A stretch of DNA of 64,000 nt from Acidimicrobiales bacterium (GTDB taxonomy: Bacteria; Actinomycetota; Acidimicrobiia; Acidimicrobiales; AC-14): positions 1-64,000 of the forward strand of contig JAODBK010000042.1 in the NCBI GenBank assembly GCA_025463925.1, written 5' to 3'. The notes beneath the pieces were generated by a model. The model was not told the DNA's origin. It was given only the letters and a program-made list of their open reading frames with translations, and did no database searches. The position numbers and the translations under genes were made by a program. This document shows, in pieces, positions 16,960 to 25,284 of this stretch (the first letter of the stretch is position 1; every line of letters starts with the position of its first letter).

Positions 16960-18756
16960 CTATCGGATGAGCGTGCCGGCCTTGGGCGGGATCGAGATGA
17001 AGTTGTTTCCGTCGGGCGCCAGGTTGAAGGTGGCGCCGCCGGAGACGGCGAGGCTCCGCGAGATGAATTGCGCGTGCTGCTGGGCGACCGGCGATCCACC
17101 GGCGAGCGACATGTCGCCGTACGGCGTGAAATAGATGCCCTGCAGTGCCATCGAGGCGCCGCCGTTGATCTGATAGGCGGTGCTCTGCTTCTCCGACCAG
17201 AGGGCGAGGTAGGCGAACGGCCCTTCAGTGGGCGCCGACCAGGTCGGCGGCGAACCACCGGTGTTCCCGAGGACGCCGTTCGCCTGATACACGAACACCC
17301 GGTTGAAGTTGATGCCGCCGCCGTTGAGGTTGAGGTCGCCGTTGCGCATGTAGAGGAAGGCCGCGTTGGTACTCGCGTTGTTCACGCACGGCGTGGCGAC
17401 GGTCGGCGGGAGGCAGCTCGCCGGCAGGGTCGCGACTGCGTTGGCCGTGTTCATGCTCACCGCGCCGCTGCCGGTGAGCTTCAGGTGCCCGTCCATGACG
17501 ACGTTGCCGTTGGCGAAGGTCACCGTCGCGCCGCCCCCGACGCTCAGGGTCGAGCAGTCGACCCACCAGTTGCCGGTGACGGTGGTGTTGCCGCTGGGGT
17601 TGCAGCTGTGGCCGCCGCCGCCGGTCGTCCACCGCTGCCATGCACCCGTGGCCGGCGCCGAGCCGGTCGTGTTGCCGATCGCCGCCACGAGGTTGTCGAT
17701 GTAGGGGAAGTGGGCACCGTCGCCCGTGCTCGGGCAGGACTCGATCGGGACCGCGACCGTGCCGGGCTTGTAGTTTGGATACGACGCCTTGCAGTTGAAC
17801 GTCCAGTCGACCGGGGCGCGGGTCGCACGCTCGCCCGAGGGTCTCGGCTGCGGCAGCAGGCGGTTGGCCTGGACGTCACTCGGGTCGCAGTCGTGCAGCG
17901 TGGCCCCGCTGCACGCGGTCAGGAACGGCATCGCGAACAGCGAGATGAGGCCGGGCGTCGACCCACTGGTCGGTGCCGCGATGAGGCTCCCGGTGGGGAC
18001 GCTGAGCGTCGTCGCGCCGCCGGAGCACCCGCTGCCGTCGGAGTCGATGCTGACGTAGCCCGGGACGATCGGGTCGACGGTGAGGTCGCCGACGTTCACG
18101 GCCGTTCCCGACCCGGAAACCTTGAGGGCGGCGCAGTTCGCCGGCTCCAGGAGCCAGAGCGCCGGGATGCCCTTCTTCTTGAGGGCGCTCGCCCTGACGA
18201 CCGCGGTCGCGTGCGTGGTCAACGAGCTGACCCCGACGACCCCGCCGAAGAACGTCGGCCGGGACCTCGCGACGGTGACCGCCATGCGTTCACACGGCGT
18301 GCCGTCGATCGACGCGTTGAGCGCCCGGAAGCCGTCGGTCATGACCGAGTCGTTGTCCGCGACCGGATAGCGGATGACCACCGTGTACGCGCCCGTCGCG
18401 CCGATGAAGCCGGCGTCCGTGGGGGTCGGCGATGCCTTGCAGGAAGCGAGGCTCTGAATGTTCGAGCAGGTGTTCGATGCCGGATCGGCGGACGCCGGCA
18501 GATCCGGCGTGTTCCCCTTGAGGTACTTCAGGGCGTCCCCGCATGCCGCTTGTGGGGCTCCGGAGGACAGCGACTTCCCGCCCGCCAATGCCGCGAGGTC
18601 GGCGACCGACTGCCCGGAACGCCGCGTCGTCTTGAGCTGGCCCAGATCGATCACGAGCGCGGCCACGATGAGGACGGCGACCATGAGCAGTGCCCACATG
18701 ATGACGATGACGCCACGCTCGTCATCGCCGCGGCGCCGACGGATCCGCCCGCTCAT
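16960..18756 (-). CDS. TadG-like secreted/pilus surface protein, cassette B
   Basis: This 598-residue paralogue of the A, C and D proteins has the N-terminal anchor RGVIVIMWALLMVAVLIVAA followed by LVIDLGQLKTTRR. Then come AACGDALKYL, IRYPVAD, GTPCERMAVTV and THATAVVR. The middle contains the WWVDCSTLSV strand unit and Gly/Asn-rich repeats; the end has YLALWSEKQ, GIYFTPYG and the terminal GTLIR. ATG 18756 overlaps the TadE stop by 4 bases. No catalytic motif was recognised. It is probably exported through the Tad apparatus or anchored at the cell surface; this is inference from the anchor and context. Confidence 0.75.
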   Translation of the reverse strand: MSGRIRRRRGDDERGVIVIMWALLMVAVLIVAALVIDLGQLKTTRRSGQSVADLAALAGGKSLSSGAPQAACGDALKYLKGNTPDLPASADPASNTCSNIQSLASCKASPTPTDAGFIGATGAYTVVIRYPVADNDSVMTDGFRALNASIDGTPCERMAVTVARSRPTFFGGVVGVSSLTTHATAVVRASALKKKGIPALWLLEPANCAALKVSGSGTAVNVGDLTVDPIVPGYVSIDSDGSGCSGGATTLSVPTGSLIAAPTSGSTPGLISLFAMPFLTACSGATLHDCDPSDVQANRLLPQPRPSGERATRAPVDWTFNCKASYPNYKPGTVAVPIESCPSTGDGAHFPYIDNLVAAIGNTTGSAPATGAWQRWTTGGGGHSCNPSGNTTVTGNWWVDCSTLSVGGGATVTFANGNVVMDGHLKLTGSGAVSMNTANAVATLPASCLPPTVATPCVNNASTNAAFLYMRNGDLNLNGGGINFNRVFVYQANGVLGNTGGSPPTWSAPTEGPFAYLALWSEKQSTAYQINGGASMALQGIYFTPYGDMSLAGGSPVAQQHAQFISRSLAVSGGATFNLAPDGNNFISIPPKAGTLIR

Positions 18757-19325
18757 GTCTCCGACTTGGCGGTCGCGCGGCTCTGGAGGTGCACGGGCAC
18801 CGAGTAGAAGATCGCCTCGATCTTGTCCTTCCCGGTCCCTCGGTCGACCAAGACCTGGACGCGGTTGCCGTCGTCGGTGCCGGTCGGGTCGGAGTAGCAC
18901 TTCGCCCCGGACGTGCTGACATCGGTGGCCGCACCGGACACCAGTGCCTCACTTCCGGGCGGCCCCGTCACCAGGGCGACGCAGACCTGCGAGCAGTCGA
19001 GATCCCCCTGGCTCCGGGCCACCGCGGTGTTGGCGACCGCGGCGGCCCACGTCTGGGTCGCGGCGACGCCCGACGACGAGTGGCACGACCCGGCGGTGAA
19101 GGTCGACGCCGGCGTCTTCGGGTCCAGCGCGGCGCCGTACCGAGAACCTTCACGGGAGGCGTGGGTGATGTCGAGCTTGCGGTTGTACGCCAACCCGCCG
19201 GTGAGGACACCGATGACGAGCGTCATGAACAGCGGCAGGATCAGCGCGAATTCTACGAACGCAGCCCCGCGCTCGTCATGAGCGCGCTTGGCTCCCGGGG
19301 TCTTGCTCGCCGAGATTCGATCCAC
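18753..19325 (-). CDS. TadE-like minor pseudopilin, cassette B
   Basis: This 190-residue protein starts at GTG 19325 with GGGAG upstream. The signature is RGAAFVEFALILPLFMTLVI followed by GGLAYNRKLDITHASREGSR. The outer domain carries the shared cysteines (QVCVALVTG and AKCYSDPTG) and GNRVQVLVDR, and ends HLQSRATAKSET. It is clearly homologous to the TadE proteins of cassettes A and C over its whole length. A hairpin in the leader can cover its ribosome-binding site, and a strong WhiG-like promoter lies upstream. Confidence 0.83.
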   Translation of the reverse strand: MDRISASKTPGAKRAHDERGAAFVEFALILPLFMTLVIGVLTGGLAYNRKLDITHASREGSRYGAALDPKTPASTFTAGSCHSSSGVAATQTWAAAVANTAVARSQGDLDCSQVCVALVTGPPGSEALVSGAATDVSTSGAKCYSDPTGTDDGNRVQVLVDRGTGKDKIEAIFYSVPVHLQSRATAKSET

Positions 19326-19328
19326 TTG

Positions 19329-19355
19329 TGCGACTCCCGCTAAGGCTTAGTCGCA
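19329..19355 (-). promoter_or_regulatory. Leader hairpin over the ribosome-binding site of TadE-B
   Basis: Arms TGCGACT and AGTCGCA (7 bp) enclose a 13-base loop. The GGGAG ribosome-binding sequence (19334-19338) lies partly in the stem, so the fold could hold back translation. Confidence 0.4.
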
Positions 19356-19369
19356 GCCACCCGGAGTCC

Positions 19370-19397
19370 TTATCGGCGCGACGCGGCCGAAAGTTTC
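19370..19397 (-). promoter_or_regulatory. WhiG/FliA-type promoter of cassette B
   Basis: On the minus strand GAAA (19394-19397), 16 bases, then GCCGATAA (19370-19377). The -10 is identical to the known FliA/WhiG consensus and the spacing is right; the -35 matches TAAA at three of four bases. It would give a leader of about 38 bases. Confidence 0.5.
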
Positions 19398-19481
19398 GAA
19401 GATTCTTTTCATGGAGCGAGGGCCGGCCCTGCGGCCGGCCCTCGAGTTTGGACGCGTCGACGATCGTCGAGCAGCAGTCGC

Positions 19482-21572
19482 TTACCTGATCAGTGAGAAG
19501 GCCGGTGTCGGTGTTGGCACGGCATTGGCCGGCTTTGGGCTCATCGAGAGGTCGCCCTGGCCGGCCAACTTCATCCGACGTGCCACGAACTGGGCGTCCA
19601 AAGGCTGGGCGATCGTCGTGTTTCCATGGAACGTGAACAGCGCGTTCGGTTGGAAGAACACACCTGAGACGGTCGTGACCCCGTTGCTCCCAATATCGCT
19701 GTTTGGAGCGGGAGAAGACGTGGAGCCGTCTCCGGTCTCTGTCCAGAGGGCGAGGTCCTCGAAGGTGTAGCGAGCGTTCGCCGGGTCATAACAAGGAGAC
19801 GCCCCGGTATCGCAACCAGGGACGCTGCTCTGGTTGGGCGCGGACCACTCGACGAGTTGGCCATTGAAGCTGACATAACCATCGGTGCTGTTGCCGTTCG
19901 TTGTCACCTTCGGGCAGGGAAGCGAAGTGGTGCACGTCCCCCCGCTCGTCGTCTCCTGCGGGGACGACTTGCCGGACATGTAGACGAACGTCTGGCACAT
20001 GCGCACCGTCGCGTTGCTGCCCATCGTGAACGGCCCCGTTGCCATCACGACGGTTGTGGGGGTGAGCAAGGGATTGGTGCTTCGTGCGCCACAGGTCTGC
20101 AGGTAGTCCGTCACGCCGGTATTGATCAGGAGGGCGGTGCCGGCCGCACCGCTCACGTCGACCGCATGGGTCGGGCTTCCGCCGCTGCACGATCCGCACC
20201 CGGCGACCACGATCTGTATCGCGTTCGGGAAGGCGAGGGCGGTCCCCGACCCGACACTGATCGCTCCCTTGGTGACGAAGGTGGTACCGGTGAACGTTGC
20301 GCTGTTCTTCGGGGCGAAGTCCGCGCACCGGATGTAGACCATCGCATCGGTGATCGGCGCTGCCGGAGTGTCCGTGCAGTTCTTGACGCTCCAGGGCGCC
20401 GCGGCGTAGGCGTCCGGATAGAACTTGTAGCCCAAGGTGGCGAGCGCCGTCTCGCCCGCCGCGGTCTTCGTGTCAGTGACCAGCGGAGCGGTGTTCGACT
20501 GCAGCGTGTTTATGCCGTTGCCATTCGTGGCGGAGTTGTAGCGGTCGTCAAAGGGCTGGCGGGAAGTGACGTTCGCCGCGGTGAGGGGCCCAGGGCACAC
20601 GCCGTCATCGACGGACGACGCTGCATGCCCGCCGGCAGGGTTGGCCACGAGATCGAGGAGGCCGCGGAGAATCGTGCCGCCCGTGTTCGGACATGCCGGG
20701 CTCAAGGAACCTTCAGCCATGATGCTCGGAGCGCCCGGATGCGACGACCCTCCGCCATTCGGGATCGATCCGCCGTAAACGCTGTAGTTCCCGGCGGAGC
20801 TGCCGCCGCAGTTGGTCGTGGCCGAGCTGTCGGAGTGGATGATGCCTGGGTGCTGCACGATCGGAGGACCGGGATCATCGGCCTTCCTGACGAATACATT
20901 GCCGCTGCCGCTCGTCCAGAGCGTCTGGCAGTCAGTTCGCTCGAGGATCATCAACGCAGCGACCTGCTTCCCCAGGATCCCGGCGAAGCCTCGGACGACC
21001 GCGGTCGCATGGGTGGAGAGGGAACTGGAGCCAGCGACGCGGCCGAAGAACGTCTGTTGGGTTCGCACGAGCTGCACCATGAGGCGTTGGCAGGGTGTGC
21101 CGTCGCTCTTCGGGAGCGGCGACGACCGATAGGTGTCAGATATCTGGCTGTCCGGGACGGGATACCGGATGATGACCGTCAGTTCCGACGTCGCGCCGGT
21201 GACGATGGCGTCATGAGGGGCCGGCGTCGTATCACTGCAACTGGCGGCGGCGCCGAGGGGTGAGCAGTCGACTGTCGCGGAGGACATGCCCGCGGTGTTC
21301 GCCCGCAGATACTTGAAGGCGTCGGCGCAGCCGGCCTGCGGACTCACCAAGGGAAGCGTGCCGAAGCTCGGGCCTGACCCAAGTGCGGCGAGATCGGCGT
21401 CCAACTGGAGAGTGCGGTGACTCGACCGGACCGAGCCCAGATCGATGACGATGGCGACCATGATCAGCAAGGCGACAAGCAGGAGCGCCCAGATCACGAC
21501 GAACGCGCCGCGCTCGCCATCATCGGCACGACGGTTGATTCGCTGCATGAGGTTCCTCGCCTTGTATGTCAC
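19482..21572 (-). CDS. TadG-like secreted/pilus surface protein, cassette C
   Basis: At 696 residues this is the longest of the paralogues. The anchor is RGAFVVIWALLLVALLIMVA followed by IVIDLGSVRSSHR. Then come CADAFKYLRANT, IRYPVPD, GTPCQRLMVQL and THATAVVR. Further on are SRQPFDDRYN, YIRCADFAPKNSATFTGT, MCQTFVYM, EWSAPNQ, FEDLALWTE, GVFFQPNALFTFHG and the terminal FSLIR. It is most similar to protein A. GTG 21572 overlaps the TadE-C stop by 4 bases; ATG 21548 is an internal alternative. Its DNA looks less GC-extreme than the flanking housekeeping genes, consistent with acquisition. A surface-exposed role is inferred. Confidence 0.75.
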   Translation of the reverse strand: MTYKARNLMQRINRRADDGERGAFVVIWALLLVALLIMVAIVIDLGSVRSSHRTLQLDADLAALGSGPSFGTLPLVSPQAGCADAFKYLRANTAGMSSATVDCSPLGAAASCSDTTPAPHDAIVTGATSELTVIIRYPVPDSQISDTYRSSPLPKSDGTPCQRLMVQLVRTQQTFFGRVAGSSSLSTHATAVVRGFAGILGKQVAALMILERTDCQTLWTSGSGNVFVRKADDPGPPIVQHPGIIHSDSSATTNCGGSSAGNYSVYGGSIPNGGGSSHPGAPSIMAEGSLSPACPNTGGTILRGLLDLVANPAGGHAASSVDDGVCPGPLTAANVTSRQPFDDRYNSATNGNGINTLQSNTAPLVTDTKTAAGETALATLGYKFYPDAYAAAPWSVKNCTDTPAAPITDAMVYIRCADFAPKNSATFTGTTFVTKGAISVGSGTALAFPNAIQIVVAGCGSCSGGSPTHAVDVSGAAGTALLINTGVTDYLQTCGARSTNPLLTPTTVVMATGPFTMGSNATVRMCQTFVYMSGKSSPQETTSGGTCTTSLPCPKVTTNGNSTDGYVSFNGQLVEWSAPNQSSVPGCDTGASPCYDPANARYTFEDLALWTETGDGSTSSPAPNSDIGSNGVTTVSGVFFQPNALFTFHGNTTIAQPLDAQFVARRMKLAGQGDLSMSPKPANAVPTPTPAFSLIR

Positions 21573-22168
21573 GTTGACTCGTACTTCGCGGTCGCTTGCG
21601 AATGCAGGTGGACACCGACAGAAAAAAGGAGCGCTTCGATCTTGTCGTTACTGTCGGTTGCTCCATTTTTGACGCATGCGCTTGCCGGAGCCGGAGACTT
21701 TTGGTCGCGGTCCACGCACACCTGGACGCGATTTCCGGGGTCGGTGTTGTTGGCGTCGTCGTAGCAGTAGCCGCGGTCAGCCGGAGTGTTGACGAACGTC
21801 GCTGTGGCGCCGGTCACGTTGGCAATCGCCGGCAAAGACCCCGCGCCGCCGCTTACGAGCGCAACACAGACTTGATTGCAACCAAGAGTGCCGCTGCTTC
21901 GGTCGACGATCGTGTTCTGGAGCGCGGACGCCCACGTCGACCCCGAGCACGTGCCTCCCGCTGGGAATGTTGCCAGTGTGCGGTCAAGGGTTGCGCCGTA
22001 CCGGGCGCCCTCCCGGGCAGCATGCGTGACGTCGAGCTGGCGGTTGTAGTCCTGCCCCCCGGAGAACATCCCGAGGACGATCATCATGAAGACGGGGAGC
22101 AGGAGGGCGAACTCGACGAGACTCGCTCCGTCCTCATTATTGCGTCGGGTTACTGACCTGAGCTTCAT
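21569..22168 (-). CDS. TadE-like minor pseudopilin, cassette C
   Basis: This 199-residue protein begins at ATG 22168 behind GGAGGG. A longer open frame to 22318 would run into the regulator gene and lacks a pilin-like start. The signature is DGASLVEFALLLPVFMMIVL followed by GGQDYNRQLDVTHAAREGAR. Shared cysteines lie in QVCVALVSG and GYCYDD before GNRVQVCVDR. It has an additional cysteine-containing insert before NDKIEALLFSVGVHLHSQ and ends ATAKYEST. It follows the XRE gene by 41 bases and is probably on the same transcript. Confidence 0.82.
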   Translation of the reverse strand: MKLRSVTRRNNEDGASLVEFALLLPVFMMIVLGMFSGGQDYNRQLDVTHAAREGARYGATLDRTLATFPAGGTCSGSTWASALQNTIVDRSSGTLGCNQVCVALVSGGAGSLPAIANVTGATATFVNTPADRGYCYDDANNTDPGNRVQVCVDRDQKSPAPASACVKNGATDSNDKIEALLFSVGVHLHSQATAKYEST

Positions 22169-22209
22169 GCGTTGTTGTTCCCTCCGCCTGATGGAAGTCT
22201 GATGTCGCT

Positions 22210-23118
22210 TCACGCCGCGTATCCCGCTGCGCGTGCGACGTCGGTGAATGGGAGTTCGAGGGCGTCGGCCAGGCGTTGCAGACTTGATGCAGCCGGCTTG
22301 TTTCGACCGTGCACCCAACGGCTCACTGTCGCCTCCGTCGCGCCAGCGCGCTCAGCAACGTCTACCAGTCGAAGGCCCAGTTCGCGTTGACGCTCGAGGA
22401 TGAGCTCGCCCAGGGTTGTGGTCGGAGAACCCCGGCGCGGGATCGCATCAGTGAGTGTGTCCACATCGACTTTGAGAACGTCAGCCAGGCGCCGCAGCTG
22501 ATTCGGTGGAGGCACTCGATATCCGTGCTCCCAAGCCACAATGGTGCTCGCCGCCACGCCGATCACGTCGGCAAGCAAGGCACGCGTCAACCGGAGTTCC
22601 TGTCGCTTCGCACCCATCAGCTTGCCGAGCGGAGGCCATCCCGAGGCGTCGACGACGTACGGAGAAGCACACAGCGCCGCGACATCAGGTTCGGGGATCG
22701 CGAGGAAGCGGGCCAGGCTCGCGAAGAAGTGAGCGCTTGGAGTGCTCCGGCCGGTTTCCCATCCGGCGTAAGTGGGCTGGGGTACCCCGAGAAGTCGACC
22801 AACCTCGGCCTGCGTGATGCCGCGCCCTTGACGCTCCTGGCGGAGCCGGCGCGCCATCGGTGGCGCTTCGGGGGGCTGGGACTCGGTCTTCGTCCACTGG
22901 ACGGCGTCGATAGCCAGCACGACGATGAGTCGGGCCAGGTTGTCCGGCGACGGTTGGACGGAGCCGCGCTCCCACAGGCGAACGGTCTCCTCGCTCACTC
23001 GGAGCTTCGCAGCGAGCGCCGAGCGGCGCATCCCAGCTCGCAGGCGGGCGGCCTCGGCGTGCGCGCCGAGGCGCGACGACCATTCGATTTCGGCTGTGGT
23101 CGACACCCCCCGCGCCAT
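22210..23118 (-). CDS. Transcription regulator with four tandem XRE helix-turn-helix domains
   Basis: This 302-residue protein is made almost entirely of four Cro/CI-type domains, at about 15-70, 85-145, 160-220 and 235-295. Their recognition regions read AAKLRVSEETVRLWERG, EVGRLLGVPQPTYAGWETG, LADVIGVAASTIVAWEHG and VAERAGATEATVSRWVHG. No enzymatic, ligand-binding or membrane part is seen. Single or double HTH domains are usual; four in a row should contact an extended or repeated operator. It lies inside the cassette array just upstream of tadE-C and probably regulates the island. ATG 23118 fits a leaderless promoter; the open frame further upstream has no HTH features. Confidence 0.85.
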   Translation of the reverse strand: MARGVSTTAEIEWSSRLGAHAEAARLRAGMRRSALAAKLRVSEETVRLWERGSVQPSPDNLARLIVVLAIDAVQWTKTESQPPEAPPMARRLRQERQGRGITQAEVGRLLGVPQPTYAGWETGRSTPSAHFFASLARFLAIPEPDVAALCASPYVVDASGWPPLGKLMGAKRQELRLTRALLADVIGVAASTIVAWEHGYRVPPPNQLRRLADVLKVDVDTLTDAIPRRGSPTTTLGELILERQRELGLRLVDVAERAGATEATVSRWVHGRNKPAASSLQRLADALELPFTDVARAAGYAA

Positions 23119-23125
23119 GAGGCAA

Positions 23126-23154
23126 AGTTTGGAGTCCGCTACGGGGCTTGGCAA
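23126..23154 (-). promoter_or_regulatory. Leaderless promoter of the XRE gene
   Basis: On the minus strand TTGCCA (23149-23154), a 17-base spacer, then CAAACT (23126-23131), ending 7 bases before the ATG at 23118. Transcription would start at or next to the start codon, and no ribosome-binding site is present. Confidence 0.45.
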
Positions 23155-23281
23155 GTCATACGTGACCCAACAGTTGCCCAAATAGGTCGTATGGCCTGGC
23201 TGTGGTCGGGGCGACGGCGCGGTGCCTCCCTTCGGCGGTGAAGGCCTCAGCAATCGGTCCGACACAGCCGAAGACTGATCC

Positions 23282-23431
23282 ATGAGTACGACCGAAGACG
23301 TGTTCGTCAGCCGCCCGACCATCCATCGTTCGACGTCGCCCCGCGAGCAGATCCGCCGTTGGGTGCTCCTGGCCGGTGGTCTGTCGTGGGCGATAGCCCT
23401 CAGCCACATTGCGAGAACCTCACTCAGATAG
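23282..23431 (+). CDS. Possible small protein of 49 residues
   Basis: An open frame from ATG 23282 to TAG 23431 has fairly GC-rich third positions and one hydrophobic stretch (RRWVLLAGGLSWAIALSHIA). It lacks a ribosome-binding site and overlaps the end of the transposase remnant on the other strand. It is recorded as a weak candidate only. Confidence 0.2.
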   Translation: MSTTEDVFVSRPTIHRSTSPREQIRRWVLLAGGLSWAIALSHIARTSLR

Positions 23432-23550
23432 CGCCCGGACGATGGTGTCGGAGCCAGTGACGTTGCCGACACGCCCGGCGAGCTCCGAGAGCGGTGTGGT
23501 GTCGATGGTGGTTGTAGAGATGCAGCCAGCGCGACATCCCGATGGCCGCC
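23420..23550 (-). pseudogene. Transposase C-terminal remnant (IS481/IS3-like integrase)
   Basis: The minus strand encodes SRWLHLYNHHRHHTALG at about 23488-23538. This is the typical C-terminal end of DDE integrase-type transposases (WLxxYNxHRPHxALGG). After ALG the similarity shifts frame and continues as GRVGNVTGSDT to a TGA at 23420-23422, like the final VNNLxGxDT of IS481-type proteins. No catalytic core, start or inverted repeat is left. It marks a past insertion in the 489-base gap between cassette D and the XRE gene, which otherwise holds no convincing gene. Confidence 0.6.
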
Positions 23551-23573
23551 GACTTCGACCAACAGACACCCAA

Positions 23574-23591
23574 ATGAGCCATCCGACTCAT
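23574..23591. promoter_or_regulatory. Operator-like palindrome, copy 1
   Basis: Arms ATGAG and CTCAT are separated by 8 bases (CCATCCGA), preceded by CCCAA. Compared with the reverse complement of the copy at 25899-25916, 16 of 18 bases agree. It lies 17 bases from the tadG-D stop. Confidence 0.5.
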
Positions 23592-23607
23592 CGGCGACCG
23601 CCCCCGG

Positions 23608-25284
23608 TCAGCGGATGAGTGAGCTGCCCGCCCGCTGCGTGCTCCGACCTGTGGCCGGATCGGGCTTGAGATACAGCCGGGCACTGCTGTTGTGCAGCGT
23701 GGCGGAGTCGACCCAGAGCTGCACGTTGGACGCGTCCACGACCGCGTTGCCCTGGAGATCGAACACCGACGAGCCCGCGAAGAACACCCCTTGCCAGGTG
23801 AGGAGCGGGTTGCCCTGGAACGATGTCGTCTGGCTGGTTTCGGTCCAGTAGATGAGGCCCTTGGTGGCGCTCGCGAGCGGCGCGGTCCATACACCGCCGC
23901 CATTTTGGATCGTCATTGTCCCGCAGCTCGAGATGGTCGTCTGGCAGGCCGTGTTGGTCATGACCACGGTCGTTCGGTACCAGTTGAGCAGCCAGGTGTT
24001 CGACGACGTGGAGATCCCGGTGGTCCCTTGCACGACGACCGTCGTGTCGGACGAATTGGCGGCGTTGATGTTGAGGGTGGCGTGTGCTCCCAAGGCGATG
24101 TTGCCGGCGAAGATGATGTCGCCGCTGGTGAACGTCACCGTGCTTCCGACGGTGAAGGTGGGGCAGTTGATGTACCAATTGCCGGACACGAACAGTGCCG
24201 GGATCGTGTTGCACGACTGCCCGAGCGCGGGATTCGGGAACGTCGTGAATCCCGAAGGCGCGCCCGCCGCGGTTTGGCCGTAGCGGGCCTGGATCGCGGA
24301 GATGGCGTCGTTGCCGGCCAGGCCGGTCGTGCACCCGGTGGGAAGCGGGCTGACATTGCCGCAGTGATAGGCGGTATCCACATACGTGCGAGTGATGGGG
24401 GGCTCGTAGGTTGGGCTGCCGACGTATGTCCCGCTGGCCGAGAAGGCCTTGGTCTGCGTCGGCGCCGAGTAGCCGAGCACACCGACCTTCCCGCTGATCA
24501 ACGACGTGTCCGTGATGATCGATCCCGACGAACCGGCGTTGTCGGTCGTCGAAGATGAGCAGGAGGCGGCCGAGGCGACGGAGTCATTGTCGATGATGCC
24601 GGGGTACGCACCGTTGCTGTAGACGTGGATGATCCCCGAGCTGGCGTCGACGCTGGGGCACGCGGTCTTGTTCAACGCGACGAGGGCTGGGATGTTCGTC
24701 ACGTTGCCGGGCGACGTGTTGTAGCGGGCGACGCTGTGGACCGTGGTCGACTGGCCGCTCGAGCCCGCGGCCCTCCCGAACACGCTCGTTCGGCTGCGTT
24801 GGATCTCGACGCCGACCCGCTGGCAAGCCGTTCCATCGAGCGCGTTGCCGGCCTGCGAGACATTGCCGCCGATCGCGGTCGCGGACATGAGTGCCGCGCC
24901 GTCGACGACGGGGATCGTGATGCGGATCGTGACGCCCGAGACCGTCCCTGCCGCCTGAACGGGGGCGGCCACCGAGCACGCCGTGCCGGCGGGAAACGCG
25001 GCCCCGCAGGGCGATGTCACGCCCGATCCGTTGAGGCGCAGATTCTGGAGGGCCACGTTCCACGCGTCCGCGCACGCATTTGACGTCGCCGAGCTGCTGC
25101 CGTCCAGGTCGAGCGCGGCAGCGGTGGCGGCGGCATCGGCCGCCCCTCGGTCGACCCGTCGATCGGATCTGAGCACCGAGGTGTCGATGACGAGCGCGCA
25201 CACCGTGACGAGCGCGACCATGGCCAAGGCCGAGATCACGAGCACAGAGCCACGCTCGTCGCGGTCGGGCTTCGTCCTGCGCAT
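23608..25284 (-). CDS. TadG-like secreted/pilus surface protein, cassette D
   Basis: This 558-residue protein is the most divergent of the four tandem paralogues. The anchor is RGSVLVISALAMVALVTVCA followed by LVIDTSVLRSDRR. The shared landmarks are ACADAWNVAL, GTACQRVGVEI, WYINCPTFTVGSTVTFTSG, IYWTETSQ, GVFFAGSSVFDLQG and the final SSLIR. Strand-like Thr/Val/Ser/Gly repeats near 370-430 suggest a beta-solenoid, by inference. ATG 25284 shares one base with the TadE-D stop. It is separated from cassette C by the XRE gene and the transposase remnant. Confidence 0.73.
   Translation of the reverse strand: MRRTKPDRDERGSVLVISALAMVALVTVCALVIDTSVLRSDRRVDRGAADAAATAAALDLDGSSSATSNACADAWNVALQNLRLNGSGVTSPCGAAFPAGTACSVAAPVQAAGTVSGVTIRITIPVVDGAALMSATAIGGNVSQAGNALDGTACQRVGVEIQRSRTSVFGRAAGSSGQSTTVHSVARYNTSPGNVTNIPALVALNKTACPSVDASSGIIHVYSNGAYPGIIDNDSVASAASCSSSTTDNAGSSGSIITDTSLISGKVGVLGYSAPTQTKAFSASGTYVGSPTYEPPITRTYVDTAYHCGNVSPLPTGCTTGLAGNDAISAIQARYGQTAAGAPSGFTTFPNPALGQSCNTIPALFVSGNWYINCPTFTVGSTVTFTSGDIIFAGNIALGAHATLNINAANSSDTTVVVQGTTGISTSSNTWLLNWYRTTVVMTNTACQTTISSCGTMTIQNGGGVWTAPLASATKGLIYWTETSQTTSFQGNPLLTWQGVFFAGSSVFDLQGNAVVDASNVQLWVDSATLHNSSARLYLKPDPATGRSTQRAGSSLIR

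Noticed and set aside
19326-19420. Cyclic-di-GMP riboswitch upstream of tadE-B, because of GC-rich hairpins before a pilus gene.
   Set aside because: The conserved GEMM core order and tetraloop/receptor bases were not found; only a simple hairpin over the ribosome-binding site is supported.
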